Positions 12,038 through 23,200 of a stretch of 64,000 bases of DNA are shown piece by piece (the first letter of the stretch is position 1; the number at the start of each line of letters is the position of its first letter). The translations under genes were made by a program, and so were the position numbers. Source of the stretch: Varroa destructor (taxonomy: Eukaryota > Arthropoda > Arachnida > Mesostigmata > Varroidae). The DNA is taken from contig NW_019211458.1 of NCBI RefSeq assembly GCF_002443255.2, forward strand, positions 31,333,319-31,397,318, read 5' to 3'. The notes below the pieces were generated by a model. It searched no databases. It was not told the origin of the DNA and saw nothing but the letters and a program-made list of their open reading frames with translations.

Positions 12038-13967
12038 TCAGAGAGAAGCTTGCAGCATGTAAATATGAAAGTTCGTCTTGTGGCGTTCGTTCGTGTTGCG
12101 TGTACCGACGACCCTTATAAGGGCTGCTTGAGCCGGTTGGAAGAGATTGATAACTCTGCCTTTGACTAGAATTCGACTATGGACTACAACGCGGGTCCAG
12201 TTGGCGTCGTCGAGGGACACTTCTATTACGTAAGAGTACTCTAGGCCATCGTCGTCGAAGAGGTGCCTAAACGGATATCCCCAATGGGTCTGAGATTGGG
12301 TGAAAGGCACACGTAGACTTCATCGAGGGGTCGAAGTCCCGAAGTAGAAAATCAGCTTCTCTGCCAGAAACGATAGTTGCTCCCAACAATGCTTTGATCA
12401 CGTTGATGTTTAGATCGGCTTGATCAGGGAATGGTGGGAAATGATATATACAAGTGGCCTGTTTAATTTTTACCGTTAAAGTATCGATGATTAATGAACA
12501 CTCAAAAAGCTTTGAGGGAAGAACTTCATCTTGGAGAAGGGCAGCTGAGATAGCGGCAAGATGAATCTGAGAAGTAAAAAAGAGCGTACGGTTGAAGTTT
12601 ATGACATTTATTTGGTTTAGAAATCTTGATTGAACTTAACTTTACAAATTTCAACTGATTATTCACATCAGATATTTTATTTGTCTTTATTTGGCCACTA
12701 TATTCCACTCTAGGCTAGCAAAGTCACAGTGTATATACCAATATAGCGTGTAATATATTATAATAGATCAAATTGGATCGCGATATATTGCTATTGATTC
12801 AGGCAGTGTTACTTTACCCAATTTATTGGAGTTTCAATAAAAATATCACTATTTCCTATAAAATGCTTTGGAGTTCTCTGAAATTGTTTGATTTTATTAG
12901 AACCACATAATTTCACCGTCCTTTAATTAAACCCTTCTACTATGCTGACGGATGCTACTTAAGAAAGATCTACATTTATATTACATATCGTTTATCGCAG
13001 AGTAGTGCGTAAAATATTTTATTTCTGCAACGAATACCGTTACTGTATTGCAGGCATACGCACGACTCTCCTTTGAATGACGATGCCCGAGGCCCTGAGA
13101 GTGCCGCTAAAGGCCATCTGCTCCAGTCTAGTCATGTTATTTTCGTTGGGTATAAAATTGCAGTTCCGAATTGTACAGGGCTACTTGGATATATAATGCT
13201 TTGAAAACCAGCCCCCAGCTCATTGTTCACACGTGTCGAAAATGCAGAATCTCTTATCCAGCAAGTAGTATCGACTTGACTAGACGAAATTTTACGACTA
13301 TAACCTTTTTTATTATAGTGAAAAGTAAATACACTAGGTTTCTCGTATTGAACAACGCACGTTTTGTTAGATAGAGTAGAACGACACGTCAACAGAAATT
13401 CTCTATATTTTTTGCGTGAAATAAAGGTTTAAGTTTATAATTGTGTGGGTTTACAAAACATAAAGGTTGCTGCTAGCAGTAAATGCATAATATTTAATGG
13501 TTATATTCAGTCTAATTTGTGAGCTATGGTTACATCAGCAATACAGGTGTTTACAGCGATTTGGTGGTCTATATAAAGCATGTTATGACAGCTAGTTGTT
13601 AGCCGCTGATCTTCCTGGAATGGATTTTATGGAAACGGCCATCCGGGTAAGGTGAAGTAGAAACAGCTTACCTTATTTCTTCGCAGCCGGACATACCTTA
13701 TTTAGAAGCTCCTTAGACTTGCCCTCCCATCGTCTGAAATCATTTTGATGCCAGCACCAGACAGCTCGAAAGACGCGGATTTCTTCATCTCTCCACGGTC
13801 AGCATAACAATTCCACCAAAGCCCCTGGGGTTATGTCTTTAATGCTTTCGCATTCAAGAGCGGCAGGCATTTCGTCTTCGAGGTAGCGCAAAATGTGAGC
13901 CTGTATCGAATTATTGGTAAGGACAAATGCACTTAATAAAACGCTGGTAAAATTTTCACCGACAAGC
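12038..13967 (-). pseudogene. BTBD9-like BACK + F5/8 type C gene, disrupted
   Basis: Three minus-strand segments read in BTBD9 order. Segment a, 13967-13697, is the start of a BACK domain (EDEMPAALECESIKDITPGA, then DEEIRVFRAVWCWHQNDF) and ends at a strong AAG|GTATGT donor. Segment b, about 13180-13060, is the end of BACK (MTRLEQMAFSGTLRASGIV). Segment c, 12458-12038, holds the first F5/8 type C domain (GATIVSGREADFLLRDFD, then YSYVIEVSLDDANWTRVV and IRVVGTRNTN). Damage: an in-frame TGA at 13801-13799, where the family usually has Arg (a C-to-T change of CGA would give this). In c the first half runs into TAG at 12269-12267, and the domain resumes in another frame with roughly ten residues missing. 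The b-to-c phases also disagree. I find no BTB domain upstream and no second F5/8 domain downstream. Alternatives: sequence errors in a live gene, or a diverged paralogue with unusual splicing. Confidence 0.68.
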
Positions 13968-14262
13968 CTATAATAATTATGGAAGATTAAATTGACGTAA
14001 TTAGGTTGTAGGTAGATCATTTGGTACACAGTCACAATGTCTTCTCTTTAATTGTAGTAATCACCAAACGCATAAACTTACGTAGGCCTTAATGACGGTT
14101 ATATGCGCAATTGTAAGTAAGACTGGCGTAAGTATAATTACAAAACCAGTTCCGTTTCAACTATAAGAAATTCTCACGTAACGAATGTATTGGATAACCG
14201 TATCAAACGAAAAACAAATTCGCAGTGTCCGTGTTGAAGACCAAACAGATATAGTCATATTA

Positions 14263-14883
14263 TTAACTGGGAACTGGGAAGCGAAGGTGCCTGAACACAA
14301 TTGGGGACCGATCTTCTCTCAATAGGAGTATCTTATCAGGGGTATATAGCAATCTTGTACCCGACTGGTAGCAGTTTTGTAAGCGAAACCTGTAAATGGG
14401 TTTGCGCTCAGTAAGACTATAGTTATTATGTTCCGCTTTTATTAAACATAACCTGCAACGTTTTTCTACCACCTGTATCCGATAGATACCGTGACCTCAA
14501 ACAAAACAGTTTGTTTATAAAAAAATTATAACAAAATCATCCGTAGTTCTACTATAGATTTTTTCATAAGTTTAAGTTCGTGTTCGAGACGTAATTTGAC
14601 AAACAAAACGATGACAGCGAACAGGAAATTAATTGCTTGTTCATGGTAATACGCGTAGCGTCGGGTACTCGCTCACCTTGTAGGTCATATTAATAGCAGC
14701 AAAAGCCTTATCGTACGCTTGCAGTGCCTGAAAGACGTCGTGAAATGTCGATGCTGTTTCGGGAGATCTGTCTAAAGCTAACTTGGGTTCACACGGAACT
14801 TCTTCAATTTCCGAGATGCGTCCAGCTAATGCGTACTGTCCCAATATGAGGCCTATAAACAGGGGTCGGTTCGACACATTCAT
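14263..14883 (-). CDS. possible small secreted protein, two exons
   Basis: Exon 14883-14677 starts with ATG and ends at a good donor (AAG|GTGAGC), phase 0. Exon 14472-14263 starts after an ATACAG acceptor, also phase 0, and runs to a TAA; the intron is 204 nt. The predicted product is 138 residues. The N-terminus looks like a signal peptide (PLFIGLILGQYALAG), followed by Cys at about residue 30, an NMTYK motif with a potential N-glycosylation site, and RCRLC. The spacing Asp/Ala-rich helix, then TYK, then Cys faintly recalls tick/mite histamine-binding lipocalins, but the product is shorter than that family (about 190) and I do not claim membership. The second exon may have a different 3' end. 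It lies between the BTBD9-like remnant and EGFR on the same strand. Confidence 0.4.
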
Positions 14884-15226
14884 AGTTTACAGTGAAATTG
14901 CTAATATTGCTAGTACTCTTCCTATCGGCCTCGGTTTTGTCGAAACAGCGCTCTCCCTCGAGCTGGATGTGGTGAATTCACAGTGCCCAGCGATAGACCG
15001 GCCGTATTTTATCTCTCGGGAGACGACTACTACACTCAGACCCCTGCTCAGCGTCCTCCGGATTGTATCTCAATTGTTAATTAGTTGGAGTCGGCCTTCA
15101 GAGCTCCTCATAGTTTAGACAAAACCTGCAATTTTGGTAATACTGTCTTATTGAAATTTATGGATATCTCACCGATGTATGTAAAATAAAGATGAAGTGC
15201 AAACTAACAGGATTTAAGTAACGAAC

Positions 15227-15526
15227 ATGCTCGCAGAGAATATAGAGAATGCGTGGTCGGCGGGAACTTATTCCAAAATGGAGTACGAGGTCGTCGTCGG
15301 CAGGTATAATGATGATTTATTGATGTTCGGACATTTAAGGTCAGGTGCTGGGTTTCTGACAGATGTTTATGTACCGAGCACTGGCATCAAAAAGAAACAC
15401 AGAGACGGCTGGCTTTTCGTTTTGTACGGACATTTATTAGGTTCTCGCCAACAAATGGTACTATATGAACAAGCCAAAAACCGTAAATTCAGTATCTATG
15501 TTATGGAAGATATGTGTTCCACTTGA
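15227..15526 (+). CDS. hypothetical ORF, 99 aa
   Basis: An ATG-to-stop frame of 300 nt in an A/T-rich spacer, on the strand opposite its neighbours. The product is mixed in composition with no signal peptide, membrane segment or known motif that I recognise. A frame this long is somewhat unusual at this base composition, but could be chance or a decayed element. Confidence 0.15.
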   Translation: MLAENIENAWSAGTYSKMEYEVVVGRYNDDLLMFGHLRSGAGFLTDVYVPSTGIKKKHRDGWLFVLYGHLLGSRQQMVLYEQAKNRKFSIYVMEDMCST

Positions 15527-16256
15527 GTAAATAAGTTGTGACATAGATTTTTTCTATTATGGCGGTTATAAGCTCGCTTCAAAATACCAGACAAATAATG
15601 TCTATTGAAAGTTCAAACAAAGAACTGTACATTGCCTATTCGAAGCACTAAATCTAACCCGGTCCTATCCTGAAGCCAGTTTGGAGAATTTTATTATCAA
15701 ATCTTTATCAAGGGGTTCTAAACATTTGAAGTTTAATTTCTTTTAGTTACCAATATAATATTTTTCTGAAGATTTAAAATTTTCAGATAAACAAATTAGG
15801 AAACGCAAGATCTAAAAGATTTGTCTGATCCATCCCCTCATTATTATCAGCCGAACCCACTTATTACATGCAATATTATTGCATAACCATAAAGAAGATC
15901 AGATCTTTCATTTAGAAAGGAAGACGGATATAGTAAATGGTATCGTTTGTATGAATTGGGAGAAATTAAATGTTTTTTTTTTAAAAGCAAACGAATATGA
16001 TAATCACACTAACGATACCATTTTGATTACTTTACTTACCATTATAATTCCACTTACTATTTGAGTTAAATCACTATCATCTAATGCCAAATTGACGTAT
16101 TTGGACGCTACATTTAACGAGCGTATTTCACAAAACAAAAACCAGACGTATATTTGACATTATATCGTCTTTATTGTTTTTTTTTATGTCTTTCCCGTTG
16201 TTTGATGGGATACATCTAGCTATGTACATACGTTTCCCCTACTAATAGCATGTTCC

Positions 16257-16262
16257 TTTATT
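16257..16262 (-). terminator. candidate poly(A) signal for EGFR
   Basis: AATAAA on the minus strand, 952 nt past the EGFR stop. A second copy lies at 16170-16175. Nothing in the sequence chooses between them. Confidence 0.3.
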
Positions 16263-17213
16263 GTCTTCCAACTATTTTCTAGAAACAGTTTGTATTTTTA
16301 CTTTTAGTTGACCGCCTCATTTCTAGCATGCGGTACAGTGTATTTATACAGGATGTTATCACCATCATGCGGTATATAGTGCTTTCATCTGTTATGTACA
16401 TGACCCGCCAAATTACAGCATGATCGGCTAGCGGTAAGTTCCCTGCATCTAATGTATTCGAGACGAGTTCCTGTCAGATGTTGTAAGATCTTTTTTTCTT
16501 TTACCGGTGTGTCCGATCGACGCTGCATTGTCGGTTTAGCATTGAAGAAAATATAACTAAAAAGATTTTACAGGTACTTTTTAACGTGATTAGGTCAAAT
16601 AGTTCTCCGGAACTACTGCCATAACGTAAGTAAACATAATTCTTAATATTAACATTTAACTGAGATTTTCAAGGGTTCTAGTCGATTCATAGACCCTTAA
16701 GTAACGCATAAGTCAGTCTATGAGTCTATAATTCAGCTTAGTCCATTAGAACAGGTATAGTCCTAATACTTAACCGATAACTAGGTATTATCGATGTTCC
16801 CTCAACGTATTTGTGGCACTCGCGCTCTTTTTCTCAGCTAAAGTACTAACCATTTTTACGACTACTGTTATCAGTAGAATTAAATAGAAATCCAACAAAA
16901 AGCTAACTTCCGCCTGTTCACACGACGGATCTCTATCTCTTATCGTCTTTCGTTCACTCGACATTTATGTACAAGTCAATAGGCATTTTAATATGTTAAC
17001 CTAATCTGCAAAAAGAACTGTATAATTTTTGTCAGCTCTATGTATAATATGTACGAATTGGCATATATCTCTTCCTTCGCCTTCTCCTACGTTACATTTG
17101 TTTCCATTTTTTTGTCGTTGTGATTTCGTGCATGCGCGCACACATACAAGAACGACAATTCATTTCAGCTAGTATCAACAACCTGAATGTGTTCGAGAAA
17201 CAGGGCCAACGAG

Positions 17214-20200
17214 TCAAACTGTCGTCTCGCTATTAGTGCTATCGGTTCTTCGCGAATGGCGTTCGGGCCTCATCAAGTCGTTATAGTACTCGCGAGCAGC
17301 TTCCGCTGAAATCTCATCTTCGGATTTTCGTCGAGCAGGTTTAACGGGCGCGTGCAAAGGTGAAGGTAGACTGCTCACTTGGTTTTGGTCGGGGTGCGCA
17401 AATCGGCTTGATGGTACCATTAACACACTGCTTCCATTCTGGTAAGGCCTTCGGAGTGGTTTAAGATTGCCTATAGCAGCTTCGTTATAAGAGGGCATGC
17501 CAACCATACTGCTCATTGCCCCCACACCGTTCAGGGGCATTCCTGTCATAATGCTGTGGGCCGGTGGTAAGCCAGCTGAATGAGGCGGTACCGGTGTGCC
17601 TCCATTAGCCATCATGTGGTATTCCATATTGTCAACAGCCCGATGAGGTCCTGCTGGCCCACTGATCAGGTCCATGTAGTGGCCTGACGATAGCCTTGGA
17701 TGCTGCATATGCGTGCTGACTGGCATCAGGTAGTCACATTCATCCACTGGCAATTTCGTCATATACATTGACTGTGAACGTTTAGAGTGGCCGGTAGCTG
17801 GATGAAAAGCGTCATCGTCTCCTTCCTGCAGTGAAAATCTGTTCGACTGCAATGAAGACGATTGGCTGTTCTCGCGGCTGCGACCATGCAGATGGTTATT
17901 GCTATGATTGATCGCATTGTGATTAACTGGCGGGAAGACAAATACATCGCTGCCTTGACGGTAGCCGCGACCAGCGATAGGCGCATCGCCCTCGAATCCT
18001 CGGTCGTCCATAAACTTCTTGATGGGTGTTGGCGGTGGCTCACTGGTCGAACTGTTTGTGCCAGACCCGATCACGCCGCCGACGGCGCCACCCTGTAATT
18101 CTGCCTTAGGTTGAAGATACTCTTCTGCGTCCATGATTACCCCAGGCCCGCCATCGATTGGCATTGAAAGGTTCTTGATAAGTTCTTTTTCGTCCTGCGC
18201 AGTGTAGCTGGGCAAACGCATAAGCTTATCGCCAGGTACGACCAGGTATCGCCCGGGGTCGCGCGCCATCTTGGCAAACTCGTCGGCCAACTCTTGAAAC
18301 GTGGGTCGACTTTCGGCATGGAGCATCCAGCATTTGATCATAATCATATATACGTCAATAGTGCAGATCGCCGGTTGTGGGAGACGCTCTCCTTTCTCTA
18401 GTAAATCAGGGACGTCTCTAGCTGCCTGGTGCTCGTAAGGTCGCTGTCCGTACGTGAGTAATTCCCAAACTGTCACTCCGAAAGCCCAGACATCCGATTT
18501 GGCCGTGAAAATGCGATGTTGAATACATTCGAGTGCTAGCCATTTGATTGGCATTTTTCCACCAGCAGCCTTGTACTCATCTTCATTAGTATCAAGCAGC
18601 TTCGCCAGACCGAAGTCAGTAATCTTGATACAACCGGGTGTATGAAGTAGAACGTTTCTGAGTGCGAGATCCCGATGCACCATTCTCTTTTCTTCGAGGT
18701 AGGCCATTCCACGTGCAATCTGCGTACACCAGTTTAGAAGCGGTTTCGAGCCGATTTTGTCTTTGTTATTTCGTACGTAGTCGAGAAGACATCCGAGCGG
18801 CATGAGTTGCGTAACAAGCATTAATTGCTGTGTCATACAAACGGCGATGAGCTTGAGCACATTTGGATGGTCTACGGTGGCCATAATAAACGCTTCCTCC
18901 AAGATGTCTTTCTCTTTGTCGGAATTTTGTTGTGTGCCTTCACGAAGAACTTTGATAGCTACAGGAATCTTGACGTTGCCCTCGGGGACCCATACGCCTT
19001 TGTATACAGTTCCAAATGCACCGTAGCCGAGAATACCGCCCTTGCGAAGGTCGGCCTCCTTGACCACAACCAACTGGGCAAGGTTAGGCTTAACGTTCGA
19101 GGGTCGAATTGGCTCATCTTCGATGGTGGTCATTCGTAGCGCCATTTTGTTGCTGGTGTCTCGATGCTTATAACTCTGATAATGCTTGCATCCGACAGCA
19201 ACGCATGCCAGTAATCCGACAAAGCCTATCACGGATAGAATGATCAGGGTCATGGTGAAATTATCGTCTTCAGCGCTTCCGGCGTAATTTAAATTTTTTT
19301 TAGGATCCTCATCAGAGCATGATGGCTCGTTGGCTAGATCGTAAACCTTGAACGGTTTTTCTGTAGGACAATTCGAAGTGCAGTTGAACGTCGTCTGGTT
19401 AACGTTCGTATAAATTCGAAAGTTTCTGCAGTTAGTGCACTGACTCGGCCATGGTCCAGAGCAACCACGGCACTCGGTGTGACATGGTTCACACCGACGA
19501 TTTTGTTCATCCGAGTAGTGATCCCGAGGGCAGTGGTCCTCGCATTGTTCGCCATTACTGTAGTGCAGGCATTCGCAGACAGCAACATGTATGCCATATG
19601 AAGTACAGTTCTTGCATCGTGCGTGGCATTTTCGGCAGACCTGTTTACCGGTGAGCGATTTCAGCACACCTTCTTCCTGTGGGTGTACATATTCGTTGTA
19701 ATAGCCCTCGGGGCAGGCCTCGTCGACTTTGAGACACTGCTCCAGCACGTTCGGGTTGTTCGGGCTGACAATCGCTTTTTCGCACGAATTGCACGCCCGA
19801 GACCCAATCGTATTGTCTGGGCCAGTGCAACCATCGATGCAGTTCTCGTGGCAAGGCAGACATTCATCGTCTTGTTGATATTTTGTCTTTGGACATTTGC
19901 TAACGCAGTAAGGTCCGTCACGAACGTTCATGCACTTTGTGCACCGGTCCGGCCCGGGTCCAGTGCATGAACCATCACACTCTGCGTGACACCGCTTGCA
20001 GAGACTATTCCCAGCGTCGTAAATACCCTGACTAGGATCACAGCGGTCAACGCACGTATCCTCAAGGCGGTACGACCGGCAGCTGAGGCATTCTGATGGC
20101 TCGGGGCCCCAGCACCCACTTGTCGAGCACTGTGAATGGCATACCAATCCTTTCTGCATGCATGTGGTTGAATTTGCGTTACCTTGAAGCAGTTTCGTCC

Positions 20201-23200
20201 CCGTGGTGGATTTCATCACCTGCTTCCAATCCGTTGTGTCAACAAAACAAAGGTCTTTATTCTCTAGGATGGCGACACCGCCCGATTGGATACGCTTCAA
20301 ACTTCGTAAGTTGAGCGATCTCAATGAACTTTTGACGATATACAATGCCGAAAAGTATTCGGTCAAATCGCGTCCTCCAATGACCTCCAAATTTCTGAAG
20401 TAGTGCAGCGAGGTAAAGTTTTCATGCGTCGCTTGAATGTTAATGAAGCCGGTGATCTCCTTCAGGGTACTGAACACCTCGAGCACGGAAGGATCCATTT
20501 CCTGATAGCGAGGTCCGAAAGTGAAACTGTAAAAGAGAACCACGTTTTTTAGTTTTAGGCAATAGAAGTTAATTATAGAGGAAAACAAATTAAAGTTTTG
20601 TACACATAACCATGGAATAATATTATTTCTTTAGAATCTCAGTGGGTAATCGTGTCACCTAATCCATGCTAATACTATACTTACTTGGGATAGACTTCCT
20701 GGAATCCGGCAAACGTCTGGTCAAGGATCGTTATGGAACCCTCGATGATAGTGCAGTCCTTGAAGTCATTGATATTCCCGGAGGTTACGATCTGAGTGCC
20801 GCGACAATCTAAATAATTCATCAGATACAATTCGTTACTTTGCTGTAAAAATGGGAGTGATCGATGGCTTAATGGAGTTTCGGCAACAATCGCAGATACG
20901 CTGTCACAATGGCATCGCATATATTTCAATGACTTGTAGATGATAACAGTCGGTCTTGTTTTCAGCTTTTGGTGAAAATACTCATAAAAAGTTACAGTAA
21001 CTTGTTATTGTGATAATTCAACTATCACCGTCCAGTTTACTGCAAGTTAATACTTACTTTTTGGACAAGGACCATCACAAGCAACGCATTCTCGATTGTG
21101 AGCTTTCTTGCCTGGTGGACAATTACGGACACATGCGCCAAGATCCTTGAGAAGGTGTTCAGGACAATCTTTGACGCAAGTCGCTCCGTAGGCATATTTA
21201 CCCTCGGGATTTGTCTCCCATGAGTACGTAATAGGATTATAGCGATTCATGGGCGGACATTCTTGCTTGCATACGCCGTCGTCGTAAAAGTTTTGACAAG
21301 CAAGACAGTCGGATTGCTTAGGGCCGACACATCCGCCTGCGCAGAAAAGGTGGCAGCACTCACGCGGATTAGGACCGAAGCACCGGCCTTGATGACATTG
21401 TGGAGAGCAATTTATTTTAGAGAACTTTTGACAGTTATGGGCACCTTCACCCCAACATCCGCCTTTGCACGTAGGGTCACAAGCAGGACATTCACGTTCA
21501 GGATGGGTGAAGTTATACTGGTGGACCATTTTAAATTGGGGCCCCGATAAGATTTCCTCCCAGTCGATATCTTTCATATGACACAAATTATAATTGTTAA
21601 AGAAGCCAACCGATCCTCGAAGGATGTCGCGAAGTGCTGGCATCTCTAGGTTTTCCATCTTTGATAGAGTCACAATTAGGGCATACTGTTCGTCACCAAG
21701 GTTGAGTTTAAACAAAGATCGACCACGGATAATCATAAGTGACGGCAATACAATCTTTTGTACATCGACATGCGATATCAAGACGTAGCCGGTAACCTCT
21801 CGGATGTCGCGCAGGAAATCCAGGTCATACGAAGAGTTCTACAACACAAACAGATAGAGACAGAAAAACTAAGTAAGTAATTAGATTAGATATGGGAGTT
21901 AATGTTCGTACTTGTGAGAACCACGGATGTCCTGTGAGCACTATGCGCCGCAGTGGAAATTCGATCGGCTTTTAGCATTACGATGTTTCGTTTGCTCGGG
22001 TTGCTACCCAAGGTGGTCTAATATATGCTCATAAATCCTAAACATTGGAAAACTTCCGTATACTTAAATCTTAATAAACAAATATATAAGTAAAATAATT
22101 TAAATACATATTATTAGAAACTCTTTCATAGACAGGAATGAAGTTACCTGAAGCCACGTAAGCTCCAAATTGCCGTCAACGTAAGTGCAATTGGTATATC
22201 GATCGCGCAGATTTTGGTAATGATGCTCCCGGTTCGACGGAACCGACATCCTTCCTGAAGTTCCGATGCATACTAAAAAGTAAAAGTGTCAACAAAAGCG
22301 CAGAGTGAATTCACGAGCCAGATAGGAGCAATGCCAAAGTGTTGTTCTGTGATCTACTTAGAATACAAATTAATTGGTTCTTTAAGAAATAAGTGACAAC
22401 GAATAGATCAAACACCAACGAAACTCCATTTGTTATGATACCAAAACACGAACGAGTAAACTCTTTTATAGCGTTTGTTAGCGATAACACCTAGTGTGTA
22501 TGAATGACATCAGAATAAAATAGGACGCTCATATATATATATATATATCTGTTAAGGGCACCCATCGTTCTGTCCTGTGCTTTCTTTCTGGCTGATCAAG
22601 TTCGGTGACTACTGACAGAAGCCGATCGATTTTTTGCAACAACTGCTCGTGATTTATATGCCGTCCAATTTCTCCATTTTAACCCACAAAAAATGAATTC
22701 AAGGTATCTACAACGAAATCAATGGGATAACACATTAACGGATCATCGGACGACTAGATAAGACCTATATAGATAACTATTCTTTGATTGACAGTACAGA
22801 ACAACGACAGTCAGTCAACCGGAAAGTATCGAGCGCATCGAATTATTTCTATTTACAATGGCTCTTCACTAGGACTATAAATTTCTGTTTTCTTTCCTCT
22901 CACTGCGGTTATTGATTTTAATCTGGAAGCAAAAGCGAGAATAATGAAGCGATAAAAACGGCAAACGAGAGCGGCTAAACAAATAATGGACGAGACAGTT
23001 AAAGACTACCGAACAAACACTTAAATATCACTTAAATTTATATAACTTCGATTTATGATTGTATGAATATTCTTTATTATTCATAAAAAAAAAGGACGAA
23101 TTTGCCGATGATAGACTGTTAATAGTGAGCTTCGAAATATGAGTGTGTCTGATTAGGCTGAATCTTAAACATCGACCATAACCGATGCTCGCATGGATCA

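Larger units (their letters stand above)
14884..17213. other. spacer and EGFR 3' UTR
   Basis: Apart from the doubtful frame at 15227-15526, nothing coding is seen. The right part should be the EGFR 3' UTR (minus strand). TTTATT hexamers at 16257-16262 and 16170-16175 are candidate poly(A) signals, giving a 3' UTR of roughly 1 kb. Confidence 0.5.

Noticed and set aside
14263..14472. This exon as the BTB domain of the BTBD9-like gene
   Set aside because: Only a VVEK stretch resembles BTB; the rest does not follow the fold's pattern, and the phase fits the secreted-protein exon instead.
20685..20929. Longer EGFR exon 4 using the acceptor before 20842
   Set aside because: Phase from the preceding exon gives a stop at once; the acceptor ending at 20809 restores conserved family sequence.
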